Assembly: GCF_011075055.1 (NCBI RefSeq)
Contig: NC_058154.1
Coordinates: forward strand, 7,757,620-7,821,619
Direction of reading: 5' to 3'
Length of the DNA: 64,000 bases
Source of the DNA: Mangifera indica
Lineage: Eukaryota; Streptophyta; Magnoliopsida; Sapindales; Anacardiaceae
In this document: positions 36,460 to 48,483 of the stretch, one piece after another
Position numbering within the stretch: position 1 is the stretch's first letter
How the letters are laid out: every line of letters begins with the position of its first letter
Notes under the pieces: model-generated
What the model was told of the DNA's origin: nothing
What the model saw: only the letters and a program-made list of their open reading frames with translations
Database searches by the model: none
Translations under genes and position numbers: made by a program

Positions 36460-38443
36460 TTAGAAAAGATTTTGTCTTTCACAAATTTAATAAACAAAAA
36501 ATACCTGACCGACTTTACCACATCGTCTCTCTGCTCCTATCGTACTATAAAGTTTTGCCTTTCATGGTTCTTGTCCACCAAAACCAAAACCCCAAAACCT
36601 CCCTTTTTCTCTGCAAATAATGTAACTTGCCCAATCTCTGTAACTTCCCAACTCCTTCCTCAAACTGGCTTCTTAACTGGTATGTTTCACCTCTAAATTG
36701 AGCCCACCTGTCGTCTTTTTTCCCGCCTTTTCAACCTCTCATAAGTGAGTCTTCTTCTCGTTTCCGTTCCTCTTTTGTGCTCTTTTCTTGCATGAATATA
36801 TATTTTGTTTGTTTTAAAGCTCTAAGTAATGATGCTTGACTTTTACTTTCCGGGTTTACTCCTTTTTGTTGCGTGTTGTTTAAGTAGAAGTTAATTTTGC
36901 ATCTTTTTGTTTGATTTTGATTATTTGCTTTGCTTATGTCACTCTTTTGGATAAGTAGGAGCCATATTTTGAATCATGAATATGAAGACAAGAAGTGAAA
37001 TTTGTTTCATACACGGTACTTTGGTAAAGTCACATGGTAGAATGATCAAAAATTTGATTTTCTTTTGACCCCTTTTAATTTAGTGTAAATATTTGTTTGA
37101 AGTTGGTTTGAGTTTAAATAGTTGATTTGGGTACTTTAGTAGTGGCTTTAAGCTTAAGGGATTACTGGTTACTCAAGTTTGACCTGATACTAGAATATAT
37201 TTGACCTAGAATCTTATGTTGGAAGCCTTCTAGATGAGGGGCATGCCAGAATTTAAATACTATTGTAGGACTTTCTTGCTCTTTCTTTCATTTTTTCTTT
37301 ATTTTTTTTATAAGTTCAAATTTTTGGGATAATGGTGTTTTACCATTGTATGAGAGCTAGGTTTGATCAAGAGGTCTGTGTTTGGAATCCCATTTTATCA
37401 ATTGATTTACATTAAGGAGCCAGTTTTCAAGTGTTTGAGGTTGTGTACTTTGATCCAAATGAGAAAATGTAGTTGAGCTTTTTGTTTTGTTGGAAGCCAG
37501 AGAACATATACAGTGGAATCTTGTGTCCTTACTGGATGGCTTTGCTTTATTTATTTTTGGAATTTCTATAGTAATTTCAGTTTTGATTTTGTTAATAGAC
37601 ATGCAACGTTGGTGTTTTAAGCATTCTTTTCTGTACATTTTTGGTATATAAATCGCATTAATAAGGAATTTTTGTACCATCTGTTGGTTATGTCATTTAT
37701 TCATCAGGTAGATGTTTTATGTTTTTTCCTTAAATTTTTCTTAATGATTTTGGAGCCTGTTTGTTATTTTTATAGTGTATTACAGTTGTTAATTATTTTG
37801 GATCAATATCATGCCTTGTCATACCTGGGGCCATACTGCATCTCATATAGGATTTTGCTTGGGGAAAAACACTCTGTGTTATTATTATTGTTGTTGTTGT
37901 TGTTGTTATTTTCAGTATTATTATCTTGATTCAAGCATGGAGACACATGTTGGCACTGGGAGTGAACTTGACTTGTTAGTGAATGTGAAATATGTTAGAC
38001 CAGTGGCGGATACAAATAATGAATTCCAACTGCAGAAGAGTAGCATTTTGCAAATGACTGTCATCATAAAATCATGCAGCATAGTTCAGGACATTTGTTT
38101 AAACATCTCTTATTTCCATGTTTACAACTTGTTTCCATCCAAGGATTGTTTACTTAGCTAGCATGTGAAATAGACTACTTCATTTCAGGTTCTTTCAAAA
38201 TTTGATGTAATTATCAAAGATTACTTAATTCTTCACCAGGTTTTGACCTATCAATTGAGAAAGATAATTCTGGTTGCTTCTTCATCCTTTGTTTTCTGCC
38301 TTCTGTTTTTACTTTTCAGCCATTGTGCGAAGTTAACTTGCATATGTATTCTTCTTAAATGTCTCTATTTTTTTGGTAAATTTTTTATTGAATCATCATT
38401 CATGATGTGTTTTTTTTTAACTAATTCTTTTGTAGCCTGCTAA
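36460..38443 (+). promoter_or_regulatory. Promoter, leader exons and leader introns of the NAL1-like gene
   Basis: Base composition rises around 36470-36740 (C/T-rich), which suggests the first noncoding exon, with candidate donors such as CATAA|GTGAGT near 36744. The last leader segment joins at TTTTGTAG just before CCTGCTAAATGG. A (TTG)n/(TTA)n run lies at 37878-37925. Frames inside this stretch are not supported as proteins. Confidence 0.5.
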
Positions 38444-41400
38444 ATGGAGCGGACCAGACATAATATAAGGGGGCGATATTCTGGTTCTTCACCATCAGAA
38501 GAATCAGCTTTGGATTTTGAAAGAAACTGTTGCAGTCATCCTAATCTGTCTTCATTAAGTCCACCAACACTTCAACCTTTTGCTTCTGCTGGACAGCACT
38601 CTGAGAACAGTGCCCCTTACTTCTCATGGCCTAGCCGAACTGATGGAGCTGAAGAGAGGGAAAAATATTTTGCTAATATACAAAAAGGGGTGTTACCTGA
38701 AAATCTTAATAGATTACCAAAAGGACAGCAAGCAAATACATTGCTGGAGCTCATGACCATACGGGCATTTCATAGCAAAATCCTGCGATGTTACAGTCTA
38801 GGCACTGCAATAGGATTTCGTATTAAACGTGGTGTGTTGACTGACATACCAGCTATTCTTGTTTTTGTTTCCAGGAAAGTTCATAAACAATGGCTCAGCC
38901 CCATACAATGTCTACCCACTGCCCTAGAGGTTAGTAAAGGATGCTCATATTTATTTTCTATTCTTTTTTCCTTTTTGGTTTTGAGGTGTTTTTGAGCTGG
39001 TGTCCAAGAATAAGGTTCCTCCATTTCCATTTTGTCTTACTCAGGTTTATTAATAGTTGATATTCTAATCTTAATCAGGGACCTGGAGGTGTGTGGTGCG
39101 ATGTGGATGTGGTAGAATTTTCATATTTTGGTGCACCCGAGCCAACTCCCACAGAACAGTTGTATACTGAATTTGTGGATGATTTGCGTGGTGGTGATCC
39201 CTGTATTGGTTCAGGCTCTCAGGTATTCTTAAGTTCCTCTGCAACTTTCCCCTTTCTGATACACCAATAATTGATGTGAACAGGAGCTGTAAATTGTCTA
39301 GCTCTCAGGTATTTATGTTTTTTTTTCTTGTTTAGTATATCATTTTGATTATTTACCTGAGAGCAGCTTAGAATCTGACTGCACAAAATAATGCTTCAAT
39401 TTATTGTGTTGTTAATTTCTTCATAGCAATCAGTCTGATGTACTATTTTTTTTTTCATTAGGTATAACTTTAATTACCTGTGATTCTCATCTAAGATGAA
39501 TCATATCATCTGATGATTGCTAATAATATGGTATATGTTGCTTTTTTAGGTAGCAAATCAGGAAACATATGGAACTCTTGGTGCCATTGTCAAAAGTCGA
39601 ACTGGCACTAGACAAGTTGGTTTCCTGACAAATCGACATGTTGCAGTTGACTTAGATTACCCAAGTCAGAAGATGTTTCATCCTTTGCCTCCAACACTTG
39701 GACCTGGGGTATATCTTGGTGCAGTGGTGAGAGCAACTTCATTCATCACAGACGACCTTTGGTATGGCATTTTCGCAGGAATGAATCCAGGTATGACAGT
39801 TTAATATAAAATTAGTTTTGAAGACAAATCTCAAGTTCCCTATAGCATATTTGCTCCATTAACAATATTGCAATAGCTCAAACTTCCAATTTCACTTGTT
39901 TAGCTAGTATGCTCAGTAAAATTGAGAAAATGCAAAATGAATAGGTTTAGGTAGAATTAGAGGCTCATGATTGGCAGTATGTAGTGAGGCATTATATATG
40001 CCAGCTATAACTTGAACTTGAATGTACATGATACATACCATGGATCCAAGAGCCATTTTCAATTTCTCCTTTCTTGCAATCTGCTTATCCATCTAAGAAA
40101 CCCATCTAAATAATCCAGACAATTATGTAATTATCGTGTTTTGTACATGTATTTCTGTGTTCACAATATTTAGAGTAATGAACAGATTTTGTAATACAAG
40201 TCTTGTGGGAATTCCAGCCTGACCTTTTTTTAGTATGGATAATTGAATTTGTATATTTTTACTCAAGACCATTCTTTTTTAGATGATAGAATGTTCTGAC
40301 AATTATTGTCACGCACCTAACCACACTCCTTATATGATGGAATAGATGACAACCAGCGACATAACTGTAGGTCTACTTTGACAAGCTTCGAGTTGTAATA
40401 AACTAAAAATTTCAACCTATGAGAAGTATAAAATGGGATGTTGTAAAAATGGAATACACTAAGACACAAAACACAGACTAACTTCAAAAATTGATTCTCA
40501 AACTTCAATATAAACTGAATTCTAAATATGATTTCAAAACCTCATAAAATAGAAGTTTTTTAACATGAATGCCAAACTAGGACCTCATGTTATGACATGG
40601 TAGTAACATATGTGAATGAACTGTGTCATACGAAAATGTTGTCATAATAGAGTATGGTAGTTGAAAATCAAAGTATAGATAACTACAACCACATTCATCC
40701 CTCTGACCCAGTTAACCCTCTGAGTGAAAAATCCAAAATTTCACATTTGTCCATAATAACCGCCAAGTCTTAAATCTGATTGTCAGGTCAAAACCTTTAA
40801 TTCAAAGACAATATAATAAAGAATGATGCAATTTTTGCAGGATCTAATAACACAGTTATCTAAACACGATTTATAAACAAAAAACATATATCATCTGAAC
40901 AGTTTCACTTCTTAAAACTGCAAGCCAAATATAATCACTTATTTTTAATTCTCAATCCAAAAGTTTTACAAATTATGGATAAGAAACAAAACACTCTTTT
41001 TTGGAGACTCAAAATTTTCTAAAATCATCTTCTAGAACATCATTACAAGTTCTTTAAGAATATTTCACTAATCAAAACTAACTTTTTTGACTTACTTTGT
41101 GACACAACTCACTCTATTCCTAATCGGCTACTTATCACAGAAATCATCCATCTCAAGTCATTTGTTAGCCCAACTCAAGCTAAATTGAAAAGTTTATTCA
41201 ATGGCACCTTTGCTGCCTATCCAATTAAATGAATTTTAAGCCCTTAGAAAATTAAATAAAACTTTTTACTCTCTAGATCAAATATCTATTGTGATGCTAT
41301 TTTGTGTATAATGTTCCTCAGGATAGCTTTCCTTTTGTTCTCTGGTATTGCCTAGAAGATAGACTTTTTTTTAACACAATTATGATGCTTTAATGTATTT

Positions 41401-42939
41401 AAGCATTGCATATTAGCATACTCATAAAATGTGTGTTATTATTTTTTATCCAGTTCTCTTGCTTGTCTTCCAATCGTGTATTCTCTTAATGGTTATTAAA
41501 TGATCTTGGTCATTTGTACTTTATATATTTGACTTTTTTTATGATTTATACTAAAAATTCTTATAAATTTGCATCCTGATCCCAAGACTTACCTGCTATG
41601 ATTGGTGCACCTGTAGAGACATTTGTGAGAGCTGATGGAGCATTCATCCCCTTTGCTGAAGATTTTGATATGTCTACTGTCACTACATCTGTGAAAGGTG
41701 TGGGAGAAATTGGTGATGTCAAAATTATAGACTTGCAATGTCCTATAAGTAGCCTTATAGGCAAGCAAGTCATGAAGGTTGGAAGAAGTTCTGGCCTGAC
41801 AGCCGGAACTGTGTTGGCCTATGCCCTCGAGTACAATGATCAAAAAGGCATATGCTTCTTGACTGATTTCCTTGTTGTGGGTGAAAACGAACAGACTTTT
41901 GATCTTGAAGGAGATAGTGGAAGCCTTATTTTAATGAAGGGTGATAATGGCGACAAACCACGGCCAATAGGGATCATCTGGGGTGGGACTGCTAATCGTG
42001 GTCGACTTAAGTTAAAAGTTGGGCAACCTCCAGAAAATTGGACAAGTGGTGTTGATCTTAGGCGCCTTCTCAACCTCCTTGAACTTGATATCATCACTAC
42101 TGATGAAGGGCTAAAAGGTAAGTGCATTCTAAAATGCCTCCTTGTTGGTGCTTTTATATATGTGCTTGTTTGAGAGATGAGAGAAAGAGAGTGAGACACC
42201 AAATACATATCATCTGAATATATCGCTCATGGCATGCTTCTATCAGATTTCTATGGATATCTAGTTTTATGTAAAAAGGAAACTGAATTGATGTTAACAT
42301 GTTTAATAAAATAGACAATCAGGCTTGGAATAGGGATGGCGATCCCTGTGCCCTTCGCAATCCCTAGCATTGAACAGATGTAAAGACTAAACTTGAGGTT
42401 GAATCTAAAAGATGCATGCATGAATGATATGAATAGATTGATGACCTGGCTAAAAGACATAAAGCAATGTTTATGGTGATATGTTTGTATTTTTGTTGTT
42501 ATTAGTGGCAGTGCAAGAACAAAGAGCTGCCTCAGCAACAACTATTGGCTCTACTGTTGGGGATTCTTTGACCCCTGATGGAATGGCTCTGAAGGACAAG
42601 GCTGAAGACAAATTTGAGTCACTGGGCCTTCAGATTCAGCATATTCCTTTGGAAGTTGAGCACCACAGCCCAGAAACAAATCCAACATTAATGGAAACCG
42701 ACTTTCACTTGGAAGATAGTATCAAGGCTGGCCCCAGTGTTGAGCATCAGTTTATTCCAAGCTTCACAGGACGGTCACCTTTACATCAAGACTGTCTATC
42801 AGATAAGGCAGTTTCTGAGAATCTTGCTTCCTTGAGGTATGGAAGTGATGAGGATATTTGTTTTTCATTGCAATTGGGTGACAATGAAGCCAAGAGGCGG
42901 CGCTCAGATGCTTCAACCAGTAAGGAAGAATCAGGGTAA
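38444..42939 (+). CDS. NARROW LEAF 1 (NAL1)-like trypsin-type serine protease
   Basis: Five coding exons join in frame to 601 residues: 38444-38929, 39079-39222, 39550-39790, 41617-42117 and 42506-42939. All introns are GT-AG. The protein matches the plant NAL1 family over its whole length (rice NAL1 has 582 residues). The trypsin-like core shows FLTNRHVAVDLDYP with H240, RADGAF with D297 and DLEGDSGSL with S391. The spacing equals the rice triad H234/D291/S385, shifted by six. The residue before the catalytic histidine is arginine, as in one of the two major rice alleles at position 233. The tail has SLQLGD followed by a basic KRRR stretch, a possible nuclear signal. NAL1 regulates leaf width, vein patterning and grain number in rice and is linked to auxin transport and degradation of transcriptional repressor partners. 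Intron 3 (1.8 kb) holds an LTR-like insertion. Confidence 0.95.
40307..41104. repeat. Possible solo-LTR in intron 3 of the NAL1-like gene
   Basis: The segment begins TGTCACGCACC and ends TTTGTGACA, an inverted TGTCAC/GTGACA pair in the TG...CA form expected of LTRs. It lies in the unusually long third intron. The 5-bp flanks (ATTAT and CAACT) do not match, so the right edge may be wrong or the copy is old. Confidence 0.4.
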
Positions 42940-42944
42940 ATTGA

Positions 42945-43125
42945 ATTCTCAATAAAACTATATGAATCCAGTTTTGAATACTCAATTAGGTACCTAAATG
43001 ATGTATTGTCATGTGATTGGGTAATTTTGAATTAAGGATAAAGTAACACTTAATCTCATGATCACATATCATTTAGATGTTCAATTAGGTATTCAAAACT
43101 GGGTGTACATACTATTACTCTTGAA
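42945..43125. mobile_element. Small AT-rich MITE family, copy in the NAL1-like 3' UTR region
   Basis: Begins CAATAAAACTATATGAATCC, has the ATTGGGTAATTTTGAATTAA core and ends GTGTACATACTATTACTC. It starts about 5 bp after the stop codon, so it probably lies in the 3' UTR. Confidence 0.7.
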
Positions 43126-43139
43126 TTCTTAGTATTGGT

Positions 43140-44149
43140 GTGAACTAGAGAAAGTAACCCATTCGGGGAACAGGAAGTTTTTTGTTGACAGTTGCTAAAC
43201 CCATGATGGTATGTGTGCAATACTCTTTGAACCTCAAATTTAAGCTCAAAAAATGGAGCTCTTACAGCAGAAATTTGGATCTCTAAGTTAGCTGCTTAGT
43301 TTACTCAAGTTAAGATAGGAAGACAAATGTTCTGTTCTGTAGAATTTTCATGGTGCCTTTAAGAGGCCATTTACAGCCACACACGACACCCCCCCCATAA
43401 AAAAAAAAAAAAAAAAGAGGCCATTTAAGCAGCAGAGTCGCAACTTTGTGTGTGTTTTATGGTATTTGGAATTTTATGAATAGGTAAAAAGGAAGGAATT
43501 TTATTCCAAATGATTGTTCCATGGTAATTTAATGAAGTTTCAATAAATACAGGAGAGAAGATCATGAGTGGAAAGTCTGTAAATTACAAAGTAAAATGTA
43601 ATATTTTTACCCTTGTAAACGAGTATTTTAGTGTTTGGATCCTATTGAGTTCACCAAAACAAGAAATTTGTCTAATTATTTGTATAGTTTTTGGTAATGG
43701 GGAATTCTATTTGAATTGGATTATCACTTTTATAAGATTGAATCAATCATACTTGATAAGATAAATTCTATGTTCAATGACTAATTTTACAATCAGTAAA
43801 CTAGATAAGTTAAAATTTCGATCTTGATATGTTGTTAAAAGAGATTTAAATTCATACTCTTTTAATTATTTGAATAGTTATTTGATGATATTTTTCACTT
43901 AATGAAACAATTATAAATTGATAATAAAATATGCATGGTTATATGATATGTGCATCTTTTCAACAATAAAATTTAAAAATAAAAATAAATACAACAATGA
44001 ATCTTATCTTTAAAATGTGTAGCCTTTATTATGAATATATAGGTTTGGACAAATATTCACAATTCAACAATCACACTTTTTAAAATGTGCAGGTTTTATT
44101 TTAACTACAAATTCAATTTTAAAATCCAATGCTTATCAATTCAACAAAA
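43140..44149. other. 3' flank of the NAL1-like gene and intergenic DNA
   Basis: Contains a C-run plus A-run at about 43390-43417. The frame at 43564-43764 has no domain. Confidence 0.45.
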
Positions 44150-44307
44150 TTATGAGTATTCATTTTTCGTATATAATTTGAATATATAAATAATGTGTGA
44201 ATAAATGATATTAAATTAAAAATAAAATAATATTCAATTATGTGATGACATATTATTTATATATTTAAATTATATATAAAAAATATAAATACGTAATATT
44301 CCTCTTG
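44150..44307. mobile_element. Small AT-rich MITE family, copy at 44.15 kb
   Basis: Core TAAAATAATATTCAATTATG with GATGACATATTATTTATATA; right end AATACGTAATATTCCTC. Confidence 0.65.
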
Positions 44308-44412
44308 TCAATTATATTCTTAGAAACAATAAAATATTATCTTACCGATAATAATGTGACACTATAGTAGGCTAGATAGTCTAGCATTTAATAATATGTT
44401 TTGACAATTTAG

Positions 44413-44640
44413 TCAAGGCCAAATGATTATTTTCCACCAAAATGTTTGATAGAATAACATATTTTCATTATTTAAGTTTGGAAAAAAAATCATTTTCTTA
44501 TTTATAAGGTAAATTAATTAAAAAATTATTTTAGTTTTTTTATAAAATTATTGAAAAGACAAAAAGTCTTCCAATTAAATAACATTTTACTCTTAAAATT
44601 TTATTAAATGATTTTATGTCCTAATTTCTATTAATTTTAA
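44413..44640. mobile_element. Single arm of a GGCCAAATGATT-type element
   Basis: Starts AAGGCCAAATGATTATTTTC and shares its body (TTGAAAAGACAAAAAGTCTT) with 23091-23350. The second terminus was not found. Confidence 0.5.
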
Positions 44641-45264
44641 ATAAAATTTATAAGTATAATTATAGATTAAGTTGTTGCTAACGTATAATTATATATTTGA
44701 AAGGTGAACTCTAATTTTTGAAAACATTAGTGATGGTCAAAAATATTTTAGGGATATTTTGGAAATTAAAGAAATTAGGGGTGTTTTTGAGTTTTTTAAA
44801 ATTTCAATATTCCCCTAATTAGTTTCAAAAAATGTTAATTACACTCCTAAAGATACAATAAATTAGGATATAAATGTCATACTTCAAATTATTGAGATTA
44901 TAACATATTTTTAAAATATATAAGGTGAATGTGTAATTTTCAAAATAAGATAGAGAAATATCTATTTGTCCTATGTAAGTTTTAAAAAGTAACTTTTGTA
45001 TAGTTAAAATATTATTCACAATTCAATTCAATATAAATGTTATTATAATATTTTAAATCTTATATATAAAATGCAGTTTATTATACTCCTATTATAACAT
45101 TTATATAAAATAATATAAATACTTTTTAATTATTAAAACTCAATATTAATTTTGATAAATAGGTAAAAAATATCTTTTTTAAATTTAAAAATAAAAAATT
45201 TGTCGTTTTATCAATCCATAGCGAAAAATAGTCATTAAAGCACATTAGTTCTCTCTTGTATTCT
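44641..45264. other. AT-rich intergenic DNA
   Basis: Nothing recognised. The 44825-45019 minus-strand frame is low-complexity. Confidence 0.45.
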
Positions 45265-45440
45265 TTGATTGGTAATGTTTGCTCTATGAATTTGTATTTA
45301 ATTTTATAACAAATAACAACATATTATTATATGATCGAACAGTTAAAAATTAAAGATAAAATAACATTCAATCACATGATGACACATCATTATTTATACA
45401 TAAAACTGTATAAAAAAATTATGTACATAGTATTATTGAA
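45265..45440. mobile_element. Small AT-rich MITE family, copy at 45.3 kb
   Basis: Core AAAGATAAAATAACATTCAA with GATGACACATCATTATTTAT; right end TTATGTACATAGTATTATTG. Confidence 0.7.
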
Positions 45441-45639
45441 ATATATATATATATATTTATTGAATAAAAATTCATAATATTAAAAATAAAAACATATAAA
45501 TAATGGTAAAATTTTAACATTGATATGATACTTAGTGGAGTAGATGTTATTACAATTTATTTTTACCTTAATTTCTTGAATCTAAATTAAATAATAATAA
45601 CATAATATATATTATTCATCTAATCATATTATAATTATC

Positions 45640-45800
45640 AATATAATTATATGTATATATTTTTTGTATATAGATAATGTGTCATAATGTGATTGAATAA
45701 TTTTAAATTAAAAATAAAAATAATATTTAATCATATGATGACACATTATCTGTATATTTATATTATATATAAAAAATATGTATACATAATATTATTCTAT
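45640..45800. mobile_element. Small AT-rich MITE family, copy at 45.6 kb
   Basis: Core GATTGAATAATTTTAAATTA followed by GATGACACATTATCTGTATA; right end GTATACATAATATTATTC. Confidence 0.75.
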
Positions 45801-46223
45801 AATTACATCATATCATCTTATGTGACTTACATCACTCATAGATACATTTCACCTTAATATTTTTTTCCCTAAATAAATATTTTGCTATTAATATGATCAA
45901 CAAAAATAATTATAAAATTCATATTCATTTTTCTTCGTCGATCTAAAAATTTTAACATAAATTTACCCATTATAAACTTGAAAATTTAAGCATAAATACG
46001 CAAATACATTAATTTTGCAATAGAGAAATTAAAAATAGAAATAAAAATTCTAATTATTTATATATCACTCCAACAAGAATAAAAATAAAAATAAAAATAT
46101 TTCCATTATTATTAATGTCATTTCACCCATAAAAAAGTTTAAAATTTTGAATGATTTACAAATAATAATAAGACTTTGATATTATAAATTTTCTTTGTGA
46201 AATTAAACATCAAAATCTCAAGA

Positions 46224-46360
46224 AGAGTAATATTATATACAAAATTTTTATGTATAAATAATGATATATCATCATATAATTGGATAGTTGTAAATTAAAG
46301 ATAAAATAATATTAAATCATATTATGACACGTCATTATTTGTACACATAATTTTATTGAT
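46224..46360. mobile_element. Small AT-rich MITE family, copy at 46.2 kb
   Basis: Begins AGAGTAATATTATATAC, contains ATAATTGGATAGTTGTAAAT and ends TTTGTACACATAATTTTATTG. It lies about 240 bp downstream of the SAUR stop codon. Confidence 0.75.
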
Positions 46361-46597
46361 TTTGGTGAATTAATCACATAAACTACTAGATCTAATACAT
46401 AAAACAATGCTTTAGAACAAGATCTTTAAATTTTACAATATAAAAACAAAAAATAAAAAAGATTACTTTTAACATATGATCAAAGATTAATTTTCTTGAC
46501 TAGATGGATCGAAAGGTGAGCAATTTATAGCCACCTTTTACATGCATATATAATGAATTCATGCAAAAGATTAAAATTGAAAATTAAAAATTAAAAA

Positions 46598-46987
46598 TCA
46601 AAGTGCATAGAGACTAGCAAGTTCCTCCAAAGAATCGAGGATGAGATTGGGTTCGGAATTCTCAAGCATCCAAAGAAGATGATCAAAGAGGACAACTTCA
46701 CACTTCACCAAAATCAACTCTCCATTTTTTTGCTTCGATTTCTCCGTTAGAGCATTTAACAACGGATGATTTAAGTATTTAGAACTAATAACGTACCGTT
46801 TCCTCGTGCTCCCAACAAAAATGGTTACGCAGTTCTCATCTTGTTGAAGCTGATGATGATGGTCATGGCGGCTCCATGGTTCATGATCTTTGGTGGATTT
46901 GGACCTCAAGCTGCTGTAGGAAGAAGATCGCCCCAGTTGCCTCGACAAACTCTTGCATTTTCTGAGGATAAAATTTATCTTCTTCAT
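46598..46987 (-). CDS. SAUR-family auxin-responsive protein (SAUR78-like)
   Basis: A single exon of 129 residues, intronless like nearly all SAUR genes. The second in-frame ATG (46987) is preferred because the protein then begins MKKINFILRKCKSLSRQLGR, the form usual in this SAUR subgroup; the first ATG (47005) would add six residues. The SAUR core (about residues 54-125) shows VTIFVGSTRKRYVISSKYL, HPLLNALTEKS and VKCEVVLFDHLLWMLEN, ending LEELASLYAL. SAUR proteins are small, short-lived proteins induced by auxin, several of which promote cell expansion by inhibiting PP2C-D phosphatases. The middle linker is H/Q-rich (HDHHHQLQQ). There is no other gene within about 3.6 kb downstream or 11 kb upstream. 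No auxin response element was confidently identified. Confidence 0.92.
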   Translation of the reverse strand: MKKINFILRKCKSLSRQLGRSSSYSSLRSKSTKDHEPWSRHDHHHQLQQDENCVTIFVGSTRKRYVISSKYLNHPLLNALTEKSKQKNGELILVKCEVVLFDHLLWMLENSEPNLILDSLEELASLYAL

Positions 46988-47009
46988 TGAATTAAAAGGG
47001 TACATAACT

Positions 47010-48201
47010 TGAGAAATACTCAGAGGAGGGAGAAGAAGAAGGTTTTTTTTTTTTTTTTTCTAAGAGGGCCGGGGTGAAGAAGAAGAAGGTTGAGGTGGTG
47101 GGTGGGAAGTCTTTGTTTTCCGGTGCTAGAAAATTGGTGGGGTCTTTTAATTATTATTATTATAACTTGCAACTAAACTTATTAATCAGTCACTACTAAA
47201 TGTTAATCATCAACTATTGATTCTTTTCATTCTTTGGTCTATTGAGTTTAGACATTTTTCCAATGGTGGAGTTGTTATAAAAAATTCTATAAAACTATTT
47301 TTAACTAGCTAGGAAGCACAAAAAACGTTTCTGTTTCCAAAATATCCTGAAATTGGTATGAAACATTTTAGAGACTTTTCAGAAATATAAAAAATTTGAA
47401 ACATATTTCAGGAAAAAAAAAAAACTTATTTTTAATTGATTAAAAATTGATTTCATAGTTCACTCTCCATAATTTTGAATTCTAACTATAATTTTGTCTC
47501 CCCTCCTCTTTGACATCTCAAGCTACTCTCCTCTCCGATATTTTAAAACTCATCTCCTCTCCATCTCCAATTTTTCTAACTGTTGGTGGATGCTTGAAAA
47601 ATTGGCTTCATCAAACACAAATTTTTTCATCATCGACAGTGCATCAATGATAGAAAATCATCTTCTCTTCGACATCTCAAACTCTTGATGAACTTGCTAT
47701 CTTATACTTTCTAATCCAAGTATCATTCTTAACTTGTAACTTGTACTTTGCATGACTTAATTTGCTTTGTTTCACTTTCAAGTTCAAACAAATTATCTAA
47801 ATTTTAAATTAGTTTAACTCACTCTAAGTTGTTAGTTATTATTTTGATGAGTTGATGTTGTTCTGAATCAGCTTTGGATTAAGTTGCATACTATTTCTTT
47901 CTTTACTATAGTTGTCAATTGATAGACTATGTTATTGGTTCAGTGTTCAATAGTTGTTAATTTAATATACACCATTTTATTTGATTGTAAGTTGATAAAC
48001 CAAACTGGTTGAATGCATATCTTATTGTTTCTAAAAAGTTGATGTATTTTTATTAAAGAAATATTGGTTGCTATATTTTTTTAAAATAAAATTTGATATT
48101 TATAAAATATCTTTAAATTTTTCATATTTATATGTTTTTCTGCGTTTTCGTTTCCGTGCTATATACGTTTTTAGGGAAGAATTATGTTGTCATTCAACTT
48201 C
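47010..48201. other. SAUR upstream region and intergenic DNA
   Basis: A T-run (47042-47060) next to purine-rich GAAGAAGAAGG words lies about 60 bp upstream of the SAUR start, probably leader or promoter. Further out nothing is recognised; the frame at 47494-47688 is domain-free. Confidence 0.45.
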
Positions 48202-48483
48202 ATCTATTATGTATTTATTAAGTCAAATTTTTATATTCATTCATTTATATTGATGAGATTTCTCATTATTAACTGATATACATTCAGGTTATTGCTTAAG
48301 TTAAATTATAATAACAAAGATGAAAGTTTGAGAAGGCCTTGAATCTATTATGTATTTATTAAGTCAAACTTTTATATTCTTTTATTTATATTAATGAGAT
48401 TTCTCATTACCAACTGATATACGTTCAGGTTCTTGTTTAAGTTAAATTATAATAACAAAGATGAGACTTTGAGAAGGCCTTGA
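48202..48483. repeat. 141-bp tandem duplication
   Basis: Units start at 48202 and 48343 with ATCTATTATGTATTTATTAA and both end with TTTGAGAAGGCCTTGAA. They differ at about ten positions. Confidence 0.9.

Noticed and set aside
36472..36696. 74-codon plus-strand frame before the NAL1-like gene
   Set aside because: Probably noncoding leader exon; no domain.
37672..38161. Plus-strand frames upstream of the NAL1-like start
   Set aside because: They end before the NAL1 ATG, contain low-complexity poly-Leu or poly-Cys from a microsatellite, and lie in leader/intron DNA.
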